DNA of 64,000 nt from Betaproteobacteria bacterium (GCA_016711875.1 JADJSD010000001.1:1116001-1180000), one strand, 5' to 3'; shown: positions 28,893-37,885, counted from the first letter of the stretch. Numbers and translations: made by a program. Notes: generated by a model from the sequence alone, not told the origin.

Positions 28893-29546
28893 ATGAACGT
28901 CGAACAAGCGCGCTTCAACATGGTGGAGCAGCAGATCCGCCCATGGGACGTCCTCGACACCGCCGTGCTCGACCTCCTCTTCGAGGTGAAGCGGGAGCGA
29001 TTCGTCCCCGAGGGCTGCGCCGGGCTCGCGTTCGCGGACCTCGAGATTCCCCTCGCGCACGGCGAATCGATGATGAGCCCCAAGATGGAAGCGCGCATCG
29101 TCCAGGAACTCGGCGTGAAGCCGGGCGACACCGTCTACGAGGTCGGAACCGGCTCGGGATACCTCACCGCCCTGCTCGCGAAGCTCGCGCGCCATGTGAC
29201 CAGCGCCGAGATCCACCCGGACCTCGCCGCCCGCGCCAAGGCGAACCTCGCGGCCGCCGGGATCGGCAACGTGACCCTGCTCGAGGGCGACAGCGCCCGG
29301 GCCCCTCTGGGGGAAAAGGCCTACGACGTCATCGTGCTCACGGGTTCCACGCCGGTCCTGCCGGGCGCCTTTCTCTCCCGCCTGAACGCGGGCGGCCGCC
29401 TCGTCGCGGTGGTGGGCGATGCGCCGGTGATGAAGGCGGTGCTCGTGGAACAGGCGGGGCCCGGCGAAACCCGGCGAACCGAGCTCTTCGAGACGATGCT
29501 GCGGCCCCTGGTGAATGCCGAGGCCCCGGCGCGCTTCCGCTTCTGA
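28893..29546 (+). CDS. Protein-L-isoaspartate O-methyltransferase family protein
   Basis: This is a 217-residue SAM-dependent methyltransferase of the PCMT family. The SAM-binding loop EVGTGSGYLTALLA lies near residue 90, and the FVPEGCAGLAFADLEIPL and MMSPKMEARI regions precede it. By family it repairs isoaspartyl residues. However, this tolC-linked subgroup is diverged from Pcm, so the substrate is inferred. Its TGA overlaps the ATG of the rhodanese gene (TGATG), indicating coupling. Confidence 0.85.
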   Translation: MNVEQARFNMVEQQIRPWDVLDTAVLDLLFEVKRERFVPEGCAGLAFADLEIPLAHGESMMSPKMEARIVQELGVKPGDTVYEVGTGSGYLTALLAKLARHVTSAEIHPDLAARAKANLAAAGIGNVTLLEGDSARAPLGEKAYDVIVLTGSTPVLPGAFLSRLNAGGRLVAVVGDAPVMKAVLVEQAGPGETRRTELFETMLRPLVNAEAPARFRF

Positions 29547-29866
29547 TGCGCCAGCTCGAGGCGCCCGAACTGCGGGCGTGGCTCACGAGGCGCGAGGAGC
29601 CGGTGACGCTCCTCGACGTGCGGGAACCGTGGGAGTTCGCGCTGTGCCGGATGGAGGGCTCGGTGCACATCCCGCTCGGGCAGCTTCCGGCTCGCCATCC
29701 GGAACTGGACCCGGCGAGGACCACGGTGGTGATCTGCCACCACGGCATGCGCAGTCTCCAGGCGGGCGCCTTCCTGGAGCGGCAGGGCTTCTCGGACGTC
29801 GTGAACCTGCGCGGCGGGATCGATGGCTGGGCCCGCGGCGTCGACACGGACATGGCGGTGTACTGA
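29546..29866 (+). CDS. Single-domain rhodanese (sulfurtransferase-like)
   Basis: This 106-residue GlpE-type rhodanese has the catalytic loop CHHGMRS (Cys near residue 71) and the LLDVREPWEF signature. It is cytoplasmic, with no signal peptide. It may move sulfane sulfur from thiosulfate or a persulfide to an acceptor. It lies between pcm and tolC and is translationally coupled to pcm, a conserved arrangement in betaproteobacteria whose meaning is unclear. Confidence 0.92.
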   Translation: MRQLEAPELRAWLTRREEPVTLLDVREPWEFALCRMEGSVHIPLGQLPARHPELDPARTTVVICHHGMRSLQAGAFLERQGFSDVVNLRGGIDGWARGVDTDMAVY

Positions 29867-29950
29867 ACGAATGAAGGCGCGGCGGCGCGAATCCGCCCCG
29901 CGCGATCGCGGCGTCAAAGCCCCTACGACAACGAACCGAAAGCCCCACCG

Positions 29951-31264
29951 ATGAAGCCCACCCGACTCGTCCTTCTCCTCGCCGCGGCCGGACTCGCCTC
30001 GAGCGCCTTCGGCGCCGATCTCCTCGGCGTCTACAAGGACGCCCAGGTGAGCGATCCGGTCTACCAGGGCGCGCGTGCCACGTACAACGCCAGTATCGAG
30101 CGCCTGCCGCAGGCCCGCGCCGGGTACCTGCCCAACGTGACCGGCTCGGCCTCGGCTTTCAAGAACCGGCTCGACCGCGATTTCGCGGACGATCTCACCT
30201 ACAACAACCAGACCTACGCGGTGACGCTCAGCCAGCCGCTCTTCCGCTGGCAGAACTGGGTCGCCATCGGCCAGGCCGAGAAGCAGGTGATGCAGGCCGA
30301 GGCCACCCTCGCGATCGCCCGCCAGGACCTCATCGTGCGCACGGCGCAGGCCTACTTCGACGTGCTGCTCGCGCAGGACAACGTCGCTCTCTCCGAGGCC
30401 CAGAAGAAGGCCTTCTCCGAGCAGCTCGCGCAGGCCAAGCGCAACTTCGAGGTCGGGACCGCCACCATCGTGGACACGCTCGAGGCGCAGGCGCGCTACG
30501 ACCAGACGGTCGCCAAGGAGATCCTGGACAAGAACGACCTCGAGGTGAAGCGCCAGGCCCTCCAGCAGCTGATCGGCAAGCCGGCCGAGTCGCTCGTGCC
30601 CCTGAAGGACCCGCTGCCCCTCGCCCCGCCCAGGCCCGAAAGGATCGAGGACTGGGTGAACGCCGCGGGCACGTCCAGCTTCTCGGTCGCCATCTCCAAG
30701 GCCGGCTACGAGATCGCCGACAAGGAAGTCGACCGCGCCCGGGCCGGCCACTATCCGACCGTGGACCTGTCGGCGCAGTGGGTCTACAACAAGAACCCCA
30801 ACCTCACCTCGGGCATCGGCACGCTGGCCCAGAACACCGGGTCGGTGGGCGTTTCGGTCTCGGTGCCGATCTTCGCCGGCGGCGGCACGCAGTCGCTGGT
30901 GCGCCAGGCGCTCGCCAACAAGGACCGCGCGCAGCAGGACCTCGAGAACACCCAGCGCACGGTCGCGCAGGCGGTGCGGCAGAACTATCTCAACGTGACG
31001 AGCGGCATCGCGCAGGTGCGGGCGCTCGAGCAGGCGCTCGCCTCGACGCAGAGCCAACTCGATTCCACGATCCTCGGTCGCGACGTCGGCGTGCGCACCA
31101 GCGTGGACGTGCTGAACGCGCAGCAGCAGGTCATCCAGACGCGCCGGGACCTGCAGCAGGCCCGCTACAACTACCTGCTCAACACGCTGCGCCTGAAATC
31201 CGCGACCGGCACGCTCGACGAGCCGGATCTCGAGCAGGTCAATCGCGCCCTGGGCCGCGGATAG
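29951..31264 (+). CDS. tolC: TolC family outer membrane channel protein
   Basis: This 437-residue protein has a signal peptide (about 1-22, ending SSAFG) and the TolC fold: two repeats of long coiled-coil hairpins and beta strands. Typical stretches are YNASIERLPQARAGYLPNV, AVTLSQPLFRW and SVSVPIFAGGG. It forms the trimeric tunnel used by type I secretion and drug-efflux pumps. It is a natural partner for the HlyD-ABC exporter encoded just upstream. The last 26 bases overlap the convergent waaA gene. Confidence 0.93.
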   Translation: MKPTRLVLLLAAAGLASSAFGADLLGVYKDAQVSDPVYQGARATYNASIERLPQARAGYLPNVTGSASAFKNRLDRDFADDLTYNNQTYAVTLSQPLFRWQNWVAIGQAEKQVMQAEATLAIARQDLIVRTAQAYFDVLLAQDNVALSEAQKKAFSEQLAQAKRNFEVGTATIVDTLEAQARYDQTVAKEILDKNDLEVKRQALQQLIGKPAESLVPLKDPLPLAPPRPERIEDWVNAAGTSSFSVAISKAGYEIADKEVDRARAGHYPTVDLSAQWVYNKNPNLTSGIGTLAQNTGSVGVSVSVPIFAGGGTQSLVRQALANKDRAQQDLENTQRTVAQAVRQNYLNVTSGIAQVRALEQALASTQSQLDSTILGRDVGVRTSVDVLNAQQQVIQTRRDLQQARYNYLLNTLRLKSATGTLDEPDLEQVNRALGRG

Positions 31265-32519
31265 CCGGCAGTCGGGGCGCGAGCCAGGCCTCGAGCCGGG
31301 CGAGCGCCCCCCGGTTGTCGCGCGCGAAGGCGAGGGCGGCCTCGCCCATTCGCTCCCGCCGCGGCGCATCCCCGAGAAGTTCCTTCGCGATCGCCACCGC
31401 GTGCGCCGCGTCACGCGCGCGAAGCCCCGCGCCGCGGTCGATCGCCGCCTCGGCCGCGGCCTCGAAATTGAACGTGTGGGGACCGAAGAGGACGGGCCGC
31501 CCGACCGCGCAGGCCTCGATGAGGTTCTGGCCGCCGAGCGGCAGGAAGCTGCCGGCCACCACCACCAGGTCGGCCGCCCGGTAGTAGGCCAGCATCTCGC
31601 CCATCGAGTCGCCGAGTGCATAGCGCGCCCCCGCCGGCACCGGTTCGCCGCGGCTCCGGCGGGCGACCGGCGCGCCGCGCTTGCCGAGAAGGGCGGCCAC
31701 CTCGTCGAAGCGCTGCGGGTGGCGCGGCACCACGACCACGAGGATGTCCGGGTCGAGCCCGGCCGCCTCGATCGCCTCGACGAGCAGCGCCTCCTCGCCT
31801 TCGCGCGTGCTGCCCGCGACCCAGACGCGCCGGCCTTCCCCGAAGAGCGCGCGCAGCGCCGTTGCCTTGGCCTCGGTATCGTCGGGGACATCGAGATCGA
31901 ACTTGATGTTGCCCGTCACGGCCACGCCGCGGGCGCCAAGCCCTTCGAGCCGGGCGGCATCGTCCGCGGTCTGGGCGGCGATGCCCGAAAGGTTCGCGAG
32001 CGCTTTGCGCGCCAACGGCGCCACGCGCGCGTAGCCGGCCGCCGAGCGCGCCGATAACCGCGCGTTCACCAGGAAAATCGGAACCTGTCCTGACCGGCAC
32101 TCGGCCAGCAGGTTCGGCCAGATTTCCGTCTCGAGGAGGATGCCGAACGCCGGACGCACACGGGCGAGGAAGCGGCGCACCGCGAAGGCCGCGTCCCACG
32201 GCAGCCAGGCGCGGTCCACGCGCTCGCCGAAGAGCTCGATGCCGGTGGCCCGTCCCGTGGGCGTCATGTGGGTGAGGAGAATCCGCGCGCCGGGGAAGTC
32301 GCGCCCGAACCGGGCCACGAGCGGTGCAGCCGCCCGGGTTTCGCCGACGGAGACGGCGTGGATCCAGATGACGGGCGCATCGCCCGCGAGCGGCGCCCCG
32401 CCGAAGCGCTCGCCCAGGTGCTCGAGATAGCCGGGCTGCCGCCTGGCGCGCCACGCGAGGCGCGCGAGCGCGAAGGGCAGCAGAAGGGTGACGGCGAGTC
32501 CGTAGAGGGCGCGCAGCAT
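31239..32519 (-). CDS. waaA: 3-deoxy-D-manno-octulosonic acid (Kdo) transferase
   Basis: WaaA adds Kdo to lipid IVA at the cytoplasmic face of the inner membrane. The 426-residue GT-B protein has an N-terminal hydrophobic helix, the WIHAVSVGETRAA motif near residue 52, LLETEIWPNL, VPRHPQRFDEV and the C-terminal GGQNLIEACAVGRPV donor-site motif. It starts at the ATG at 32519, sharing a base with the waaC stop (TGATG), so the two are coupled. Its 3' end overlaps tolC. Confidence 0.95.
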   Translation of the reverse strand: MLRALYGLAVTLLLPFALARLAWRARRQPGYLEHLGERFGGAPLAGDAPVIWIHAVSVGETRAAAPLVARFGRDFPGARILLTHMTPTGRATGIELFGERVDRAWLPWDAAFAVRRFLARVRPAFGILLETEIWPNLLAECRSGQVPIFLVNARLSARSAAGYARVAPLARKALANLSGIAAQTADDAARLEGLGARGVAVTGNIKFDLDVPDDTEAKATALRALFGEGRRVWVAGSTREGEEALLVEAIEAAGLDPDILVVVVPRHPQRFDEVAALLGKRGAPVARRSRGEPVPAGARYALGDSMGEMLAYYRAADLVVVAGSFLPLGGQNLIEACAVGRPVLFGPHTFNFEAAAEAAIDRGAGLRARDAAHAVAIAKELLGDAPRRERMGEAALAFARDNRGALARLEAWLAPRLPAIRGPGRD

Positions 32520-33487
32520 CACGCGGCCGCATCCGCCCCGAAAAGGACGCGAGCGACATCGGCCGGGGCCGGAGGTGCGCCGGGCCCGCCGAGGTTCACG
32601 GCGCGCGGCCCGCCGGCCAGGCCCGTGAGCCCCGGCTGCGTCGTCACGTAGAGTCCGACCGTCGGGCAGCCGAGCGCGACCGCGAGGTGCGTGAGGCCGG
32701 TATCGACGCCGACGACGGCGCTTGCGCGGGCGAGGAGGGACGCGGCCTCGGGCAGCGTCATCGCGGGCGCGGCGAGCGCGCCGGCCGAGGCCTGGGCGAG
32801 ACGCGCGGCATCCTCCCGCTCCGCCGGGGAGCCGCCCGGGTACACGATTCCGATGCCCTCGAGGGCAAGGCGTTCGGCGAGCGTGCGCCAGTGGGAATCG
32901 GGCCAGCGCTTGGCGCGCTTGCTCGAGGCATGCAGGCCCACGACATAGTCCGTGCGAGGCGCCCACGCGGGCGGTTCGGCGGGCGCGGCGATGCCGTAGT
33001 CGGGCTCGCCCGCCGGGACGTACCCGAACACCGCCGCCAGCAGGCGCCGGCATCGCTCGACGGCGTGCAGGTCGCGCGGAACGCGAAGGCCCATGTCGAG
33101 GAATCGGGCCGCGGATTTCTCCCGGATGCTGGTGCGGTCGTAGCCGAAGAGCGGGCCGGCCGCGAACCGGCCCACGGCCACGCTCTTGAGGAGCCCCTGC
33201 GCATCCACGATCCAGTCGTAGGGTCTGGCGCGAAGCGCGGCCCGCGCGCTGGCGAGCGCGCCCCAGCCCGCCGGCGAAAGCGGGTTCGCACGCAAGCGGC
33301 GCAGGCTGACGGGGATCACGCGCTTCACTGCGGGATGCATCGCGGGCACGGGCGCGAAGCCTTCCTCGACCGCCCAGTCGATCTCGATCCCCGGGCGTGC
33401 CCGGGCGAGGTCCGTCACCGCGGGCAGGAGGTGAATCACGTCGCCCAGCGAGGAGAGTTTCACGAGGAGGACGCGGGGCGCTGGCAT
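32519..33487 (-). CDS. waaC: Lipopolysaccharide heptosyltransferase I
   Basis: This GT9 enzyme adds the first heptose to Kdo2-lipid A. The 322-residue protein opens with MPAPRVLLVKLSSLGDVIHLLPA, whose SLGDV turn is the family signature. It carries VVGLHASSKRAKRWP and VGVDTGLTHLAVALGCPTVGLY for donor binding. The ATG at 33487 gives this canonical N-terminus. It lies upstream of waaA on the minus strand and is divergent from the GT2 gene. Confidence 0.93.
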   Translation of the reverse strand: MPAPRVLLVKLSSLGDVIHLLPAVTDLARARPGIEIDWAVEEGFAPVPAMHPAVKRVIPVSLRRLRANPLSPAGWGALASARAALRARPYDWIVDAQGLLKSVAVGRFAAGPLFGYDRTSIREKSAARFLDMGLRVPRDLHAVERCRRLLAAVFGYVPAGEPDYGIAAPAEPPAWAPRTDYVVGLHASSKRAKRWPDSHWRTLAERLALEGIGIVYPGGSPAEREDAARLAQASAGALAAPAMTLPEAASLLARASAVVGVDTGLTHLAVALGCPTVGLYVTTQPGLTGLAGGPRAVNLGGPGAPPAPADVARVLFGADAAA

Positions 33488-33578
33488 GGCGCATTCTAAA
33501 TCGCCGTCCGCCCCGGGTCGAAGGCGAAAGGGGCGACAGGGTAAAATGGCCGCCTTTTCCCGCCCCGGGCTTTCCGCC

Positions 33579-34343
33579 GTGCCCCCCCCGACCAAGCTCC
33601 CGCTCTCCGTGGCCGTGATCGCGCTCGATGCCGAGTCGCAGCTTGGGGCCTTGCTGTCGAGCGTCGCCTTCGCGGACGAAGTGGTCGTGGTCGATTCCGG
33701 CAGCCGCGACGGCACCGTCGCCCTCGCCGAGCGAATGGGCGCCCGGGTGATCCGCCAGGACTGGCTCGGGTTCGGCCGCCAGAAACAGTTCGCCGTGACC
33801 GCCGCCCGACACGACTGGGTCCTCTGCCTGGATGCCGACGAGCGCGTCACGCCCGAACTCGCGGCGAGCCTCGCGAAGGCCCTTGCCGACCCGCGCTACA
33901 AGGCCTTCCGCATGGCGCGCCGCAACCGTTTTCTCGGGCGCTGGCTCTCGCACGGCGAGGCGTACCCGGACTGGTCGCTGCGCCTCTTCCACCGGGCGCA
34001 CGCGGGCTGGTCCAACGACGACGTGCACGAGACCGTGCTCACCACGGCCGAGGTCGGCCGGCTCGCCGGCGACCTGCTCCACGAGTCGGCCGAGGACGTC
34101 GCGACCTACCTCGCCAAGCAGAACCGCTACACCTCGCTGCACGCCGAGGCGCTCTACCGGCAGGGCGTGCGGGCGGGCTATGCCCGGCTCTTCGTGAACC
34201 CGCTGGTGCGCTTCCTCAAGTTCTACTTCCTGCGGCTCGGTATCCTCGACGGCGGGCCGGGGTTCGCCCACGTGGCGATCGGCTGCCAGAACACCTTCCA
34301 CAAGTACCTCAAGCTGATCGAACGGCAAAAGGCCGAAAAGTGA
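33579..34343 (+). CDS. Family 2 glycosyltransferase, lipopolysaccharide core type
   Basis: This 254-residue GT2 protein is similar to KdtX/WaaE-type LPS core glucosyltransferases. It shows VAVIALDAESQLG, VVDSGSRDGTVALAE, the LCLDADERVTPELA metal-binding Asp region and YPDWSLRLFHRAH. I chose the GTG at 33579, which gives the usual short lead into the first strand. The TAAAAT at 33542-33547 looks like the -10 box, so the ATG at 33546 lies inside the promoter and the one at 33486 is too far upstream. The context with waaA, waaC and rfb supports a role in LPS core or O-antigen. Confidence 0.85.
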   Translation: MPPPTKLPLSVAVIALDAESQLGALLSSVAFADEVVVVDSGSRDGTVALAERMGARVIRQDWLGFGRQKQFAVTAARHDWVLCLDADERVTPELAASLAKALADPRYKAFRMARRNRFLGRWLSHGEAYPDWSLRLFHRAHAGWSNDDVHETVLTTAEVGRLAGDLLHESAEDVATYLAKQNRYTSLHAEALYRQGVRAGYARLFVNPLVRFLKFYFLRLGILDGGPGFAHVAIGCQNTFHKYLKLIERQKAEK

Positions 34344-34384
34344 CGATTCTCGTGACGGGTGGAGCGGTTTGGCTCCGACGGAAC
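34340..34384 (+). pseudogene. Decayed 5' end of an rfbB-like dehydratase gene
   Basis: A GTG overlapping the GT2 stop (GTGA) opens ILVTGGA, the start of a Rossmann sugar-nucleotide enzyme. It matches the beginning of rfbB 95 bases downstream codon by codon (ATTCTCGTGACGGGTGGAGC against ATCCTCGTCACCGGAGGCGC), with mostly third-position differences. Then it loses a base and later about four bases (GGTTT-GGCTCC against GGTTTCATCGGCTCC). The frame then runs as a 32-codon ORF to a TGA that overlaps the rfbB start. This looks like a relict of a paralogue or a recombination scar. Confidence 0.5.
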
Positions 34385-34434
34385 GCGCCAAGGCGCATGA
34401 GTCTTCGCCGAACCTGCGCCAGGAGCATCGCGAC

Positions 34435-35502
34435 ATGATCCTCGTCACCGGAGGCGCAGGTTTCATCGGCTCCAATTTCGTGATCGACTGGCTCGCGGCG
34501 GGCGGCGAGCCCGTGGTGAACGTCGACAAGCTCACCTACGCGGGCAATCTCGCGAACCTCGCCTCGCTCGGCGCCGACCCGCGGCACCGCTTCGTGCGGG
34601 CCGACATCGGAGAGCAATCCGCCTTCGACGCCCTGCTTGCCGAGCACAGGCCGCGCGCGATCGTGAACTTCGCGGCCGAGAGCCACGTGGACCGCTCGAT
34701 CGACGGCCCGGGCGACTTCATCGAGACGAACATCACCGGCACTTACACGCTGCTCGAGGCCGCGCGCGCCTACTGGGGCGCGCTCGAAGACGGGGCGAAG
34801 GCGTCCTTCCGGTTCCTGCACGTTTCCACCGACGAAGTTTACGGCTCGCTCGGGGAGACGGACCCGGGATTCACGGAGACGACCCCCTATGCGCCCAACA
34901 GCCCCTACTCGGCCTCCAAGGCGGCGAGCGACCACCTGGTGCGGGCCTACCACCACACCTACGGGCTGCCGGTCCTCACGACGAACTGCTCGAACAACTA
35001 CGGCCCCTACCAGTTCCCCGAGAAGCTCATCCCGCTCATGATCCTCAACGCGCTCGAGGGCAAGCCGCTGCCGGTCTACGGCGACGGCATGCAGGTGCGC
35101 GACTGGCTCTACGTCGGCGACCACTGCACCGCCATCCGCACCGTGCTCGCGAAGGGGCGCGCGGGCGATGTCTACAACATCGGTGGCAACTCCGAGAAAC
35201 GCAACCTCGAGGTGGTGCATGCGCTCTGCGACACGCTCGGGCGCCTGGCGCCGCGCGCGGCCGGCGGCTACCGGGACCTCATCACGTACGTGAAGGACCG
35301 TCCCGGACACGACCGGCGCTATGCCATCGACGCGACCAAGATCCGCACCGAGCTCGGCTGGACGCCGACCGAGACCTTCGAGTCGGGCCTCGAGCGCACG
35401 GTGCGCTGGTACCTCGACAACGCGGCGTGGGTCGCCGAGGTGAGGAGCGGCGCCTACCGGCAGTGGATCGAGACGAACTACGCCGAGAGGGCACAAGCAT
35501 GA
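34435..35502 (+). CDS. rfbB: dTDP-glucose 4,6-dehydratase
   Basis: RfbB converts dTDP-glucose to dTDP-4-keto-6-deoxyglucose. The 355-residue extended SDR has the NAD loop TGGAGFIGSN at the start, HVSTDEVYG with the catalytic Asp/Glu, and YSASK (Tyr/Lys). The ATG at 34435 matches the family. The in-frame ATG at 34369 would add 22 unrelated residues. Its TGA overlaps the rfbA ATG (ATGA). It is the first gene of the four-gene dTDP-L-rhamnose operon. Confidence 0.95.
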   Translation: MILVTGGAGFIGSNFVIDWLAAGGEPVVNVDKLTYAGNLANLASLGADPRHRFVRADIGEQSAFDALLAEHRPRAIVNFAAESHVDRSIDGPGDFIETNITGTYTLLEAARAYWGALEDGAKASFRFLHVSTDEVYGSLGETDPGFTETTPYAPNSPYSASKAASDHLVRAYHHTYGLPVLTTNCSNNYGPYQFPEKLIPLMILNALEGKPLPVYGDGMQVRDWLYVGDHCTAIRTVLAKGRAGDVYNIGGNSEKRNLEVVHALCDTLGRLAPRAAGGYRDLITYVKDRPGHDRRYAIDATKIRTELGWTPTETFESGLERTVRWYLDNAAWVAEVRSGAYRQWIETNYAERAQA

Positions 35503-36377
35503 GGAAGGGCATCATCCTCGCCGGGGGCTCCGGCACGCGGCTCTACCCCGTCACGCAGGTGGTCTCCAAGCAGCTGCTGCCGGTGTACGACAAGCCGATG
35601 GTCTACTACCCGCTCACGACGCTCATGCTCGCGGGCATCCGGGACATCCTGCTCATCTCCACGCCCGAGGACACGCCGCGCTTCGCGCAACTCCTGGGCG
35701 ACGGCAAGGCCTGGGGCCTCAGCATCTCCTACGCCGTGCAGCCGAAGCCCGAGGGCCTTGCGCAGGCCTTCATCATCGGCCGCGAATTCGTGGGCAGGGA
35801 TCCGTCCTGCCTCGTGCTGGGCGACAACATCTTCTACGGCCACGACCTCACCGGGCAGCTCGAGCGCGCCTCGGCGAGGGCCGATGGCGCCACGGTCTTC
35901 GCCTACCCGGTGAAGGACCCCGAGCGCTACGGCGTCGCGGAGTTCGACGCCACCGGCAAGGTGGTCTCGCTCGAGGAGAAGCCCAAGGCGCCCAAGTCGC
36001 GCTACGCCGTGACGGGCCTCTACTTCTACGACAACCGCGTCCTCGACATCGCCGCCACGATGAGGCCCTCGGCGCGCGGCGAGCTGGAGATCACCGACGT
36101 GAACCGCCGCTACCTGGAGCTGGGCGCGCTCGCGGTGGAGGTGATGGGGCGCGGCACCGCCTGGCTCGACACCGGCACGCACGAGAGCCTGCTGGAGGCC
36201 TCGCAGTTCATCGAGACGATCGAGCGCCGCCAGGGCCTCAAGGTGGCCTGCCCGGAGGAGATCGCGTGGCGCCAGGGCTGGATCGACGGCGCGCAGCTCG
36301 AGCGCCTCGCCGAGCCCATGAAGAAGAACGCGTACGGCCAGTACCTCCTCGAGGTGCTGCGAGACCGCGTCTTCTAG
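35499..36377 (+). CDS. rfbA: Glucose-1-phosphate thymidylyltransferase
   Basis: RfbA makes dTDP-glucose from dTTP and glucose-1-phosphate, the entry step to dTDP-rhamnose. The 292-residue protein starts MRKGIILAGGSGTRLYP (nucleotide loop) and has SKQLLPVYDKPMVYYPL, the metal site LGDNIFYG and EEKPKAPKS. The ATG at 35499 overlaps the rfbB stop. Feedback inhibition by dTDP-rhamnose is expected from the family. Confidence 0.95.
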   Translation: MRKGIILAGGSGTRLYPVTQVVSKQLLPVYDKPMVYYPLTTLMLAGIRDILLISTPEDTPRFAQLLGDGKAWGLSISYAVQPKPEGLAQAFIIGREFVGRDPSCLVLGDNIFYGHDLTGQLERASARADGATVFAYPVKDPERYGVAEFDATGKVVSLEEKPKAPKSRYAVTGLYFYDNRVLDIAATMRPSARGELEITDVNRRYLELGALAVEVMGRGTAWLDTGTHESLLEASQFIETIERRQGLKVACPEEIAWRQGWIDGAQLERLAEPMKKNAYGQYLLEVLRDRVF

Positions 36378-36391
36378 CCCCGGGGGCGCCC

Positions 36392-36937
36392 GTGAAGGCC
36401 ATACCCACCGCCATCGCCGACGTGCTCATCCTCGAGCCGAAGGTCCACGGCGACGAGCGCGGCTTCTTCCTCGAGAGCTGGAACCGGCGCGCCTTCGCCG
36501 AGGCCGTCGGCCGCGACGTCGAGTTCGTGCAGGACAACCACTCGCGCAGCGCGAAGGGCGTGCTGCGCGGGCTGCACTACCAGCTGCACCACACGCAGGG
36601 CAAGCTCGTGCGCGTCGTGGCCGGCGAGGTCTTCGACGCCGTCGTGGACGTGCGCCGCTCCTCGCCCACCTTCGGCGTCTCCGTGGGCGTCACGCTCTCG
36701 GCCGCCAATCACCGGATGTTGTGGGTGCCCGAGGGCCTCGCGCACGGATTCCTGGTGACGAGCGACTACGCGGAGTTCCTCTACAAGACGACGGACTACT
36801 ACGCGCCCAAGTACGAGAAGACGCTCCTGTGGAACGATCCGGCGCTCGGCATCGCGTGGCCGCTCGACGGCGAGCCGCTGCTCAAGCCCGCGGACGCGCG
36901 CGGCCTGCCGCTCGCCGACCTGGAGACCTTCCCCTGA
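36392..36937 (+). CDS. rfbC: dTDP-4-dehydrorhamnose 3,5-epimerase
   Basis: RfbC is a cupin-fold epimerase that produces dTDP-4-keto-L-rhamnose. The 181-residue protein shows DERGFFLESWN, QDNHSRSAKGVLRGLHYQ with the catalytic His, and WVPEGLAHGFLV. The start is a GTG at 36392, 14 bases after rfbA. Its TGA overlaps the ATG of rfbD by one base (TGATG). Confidence 0.95.
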   Translation: MKAIPTAIADVLILEPKVHGDERGFFLESWNRRAFAEAVGRDVEFVQDNHSRSAKGVLRGLHYQLHHTQGKLVRVVAGEVFDAVVDVRRSSPTFGVSVGVTLSAANHRMLWVPEGLAHGFLVTSDYAEFLYKTTDYYAPKYEKTLLWNDPALGIAWPLDGEPLLKPADARGLPLADLETFP

Positions 36938-37812
36938 TGCGCATCCTCCTCATCGGCACCGGCGGCCAGGTCGGCCACGAGCTGCAGCGCACCCTCGCCT
37001 CGCTGGGCGAGGTGCACGGCGTGGACTATCCCGCCATTGACCTCGCGGACCCGCGCGCCTTGAGGGCCCTGTGCCGCGAGACGAAGCCCGGGCTCATCGT
37101 GAACGCGGCGGCCTACACCGCCGTCGACAAGGCCGAGTCGGAGCCGGCGCTCGCGCTCGCCATCAACGGCACCGCGCCGGGTGTCCTCGCGCGGGAGGCC
37201 CGGCAGCTCGGGGCGGTCCTCGTCCACTATTCGACGGATTACGTCTTCGACGGTTCGAAGCGCGAGCCCTGGCGCGAGGACGACGCGCCCGCGCCGCTCA
37301 ACGAGTACGGCCGGACGAAGCTCGAAGGCGACCTCGCCATCGCCCGCAGCGGCTGCAAGCACCTCATCTTCCGCACCACGTGGGTGTACGGGCCGCGCGG
37401 GGGCAACTTCCTGCTCACGATGCTCAAGCTCGCCGCCACGCGCGAGGAGCTTCGCATCGTCGCCGACCAGCGCGGGGCGCCGACCTCCAGCCTCTTCCTC
37501 GCCGAGGCCACCGTGCGCGCGATCCGCGCCATTCCGCGCGAGGGCGTCGCCTCGGGCATCTACAACCTCTCGGCCGGCGGCGAGACCACCTGGGCCTCTT
37601 TCGCCGAGGCCATCTTCGCCCGCGCGGCCGCCCGCCCGGGCTTTCGGGCGCCGCGAGTGATACGCATTGCCTCGTCGGACTACCCGACACCCGCCCGGCG
37701 CCCGGCCTATTCGGTGCTCGACCCCGCGAAATTCACGGCGGCCTTCGGCTTCGCGCCGCCCTCGTGGGAGTCGCAGCTCGACGCCGTCTTCGCGGCGCTG
37801 CCTTCGGCCTGA
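36937..37812 (+). CDS. rfbD: dTDP-4-dehydrorhamnose reductase
   Basis: RfbD reduces dTDP-4-keto-L-rhamnose to dTDP-L-rhamnose with NAD(P)H. The 291-residue SDR shows GTGGQVGHELQ near the N-terminus, NAAAYTAVDKAE, YSTDYVFDGS and YGRTKLEGD (the YxxxK pair). It completes the set, so the cell should make rhamnose for O-antigen or another glycan. A short hairpin (CGGCC/GGCCG around 37827-37841) follows, without a T tract. Confidence 0.95.
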   Translation: MRILLIGTGGQVGHELQRTLASLGEVHGVDYPAIDLADPRALRALCRETKPGLIVNAAAYTAVDKAESEPALALAINGTAPGVLAREARQLGAVLVHYSTDYVFDGSKREPWREDDAPAPLNEYGRTKLEGDLAIARSGCKHLIFRTTWVYGPRGGNFLLTMLKLAATREELRIVADQRGAPTSSLFLAEATVRAIRAIPREGVASGIYNLSAGGETTWASFAEAIFARAAARPGFRAPRVIRIASSDYPTPARRPAYSVLDPAKFTAAFGFAPPSWESQLDAVFAALPSA

Positions 37813-37869
37813 TTGCCGGGAACCTCCGGCCGTTTGGCCGCTCATAGGGGTTCGCAATGGCCCGTCGGC

Positions 37870-37875
37870 TATAAT
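37870..37875 (+). promoter_or_regulatory. -10 box of the type II secretion operon
   Basis: A perfect TATAAT lies only ten bases before the gspE ATG. No good -35 is seen at 17 bases. A start 6-8 bases downstream would give a nearly leaderless mRNA. No Shine-Dalgarno sequence is visible before the ATG. Confidence 0.55.
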
Positions 37876-37885
37876 TTTTCCCTCC

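Noticed and set aside
33486..33578. GT2 starts at 33486 or 33546
   Set aside because: 33486 lies opposite the waaC start, and 33546 is inside a TAAAAT -10-like box; the GTG at 33579 fits the family start better.
37813..37885. Terminator after rfbD
   Set aside because: The CGGCC/GGCCG hairpin is only five base pairs with no T run; not strong enough to call.
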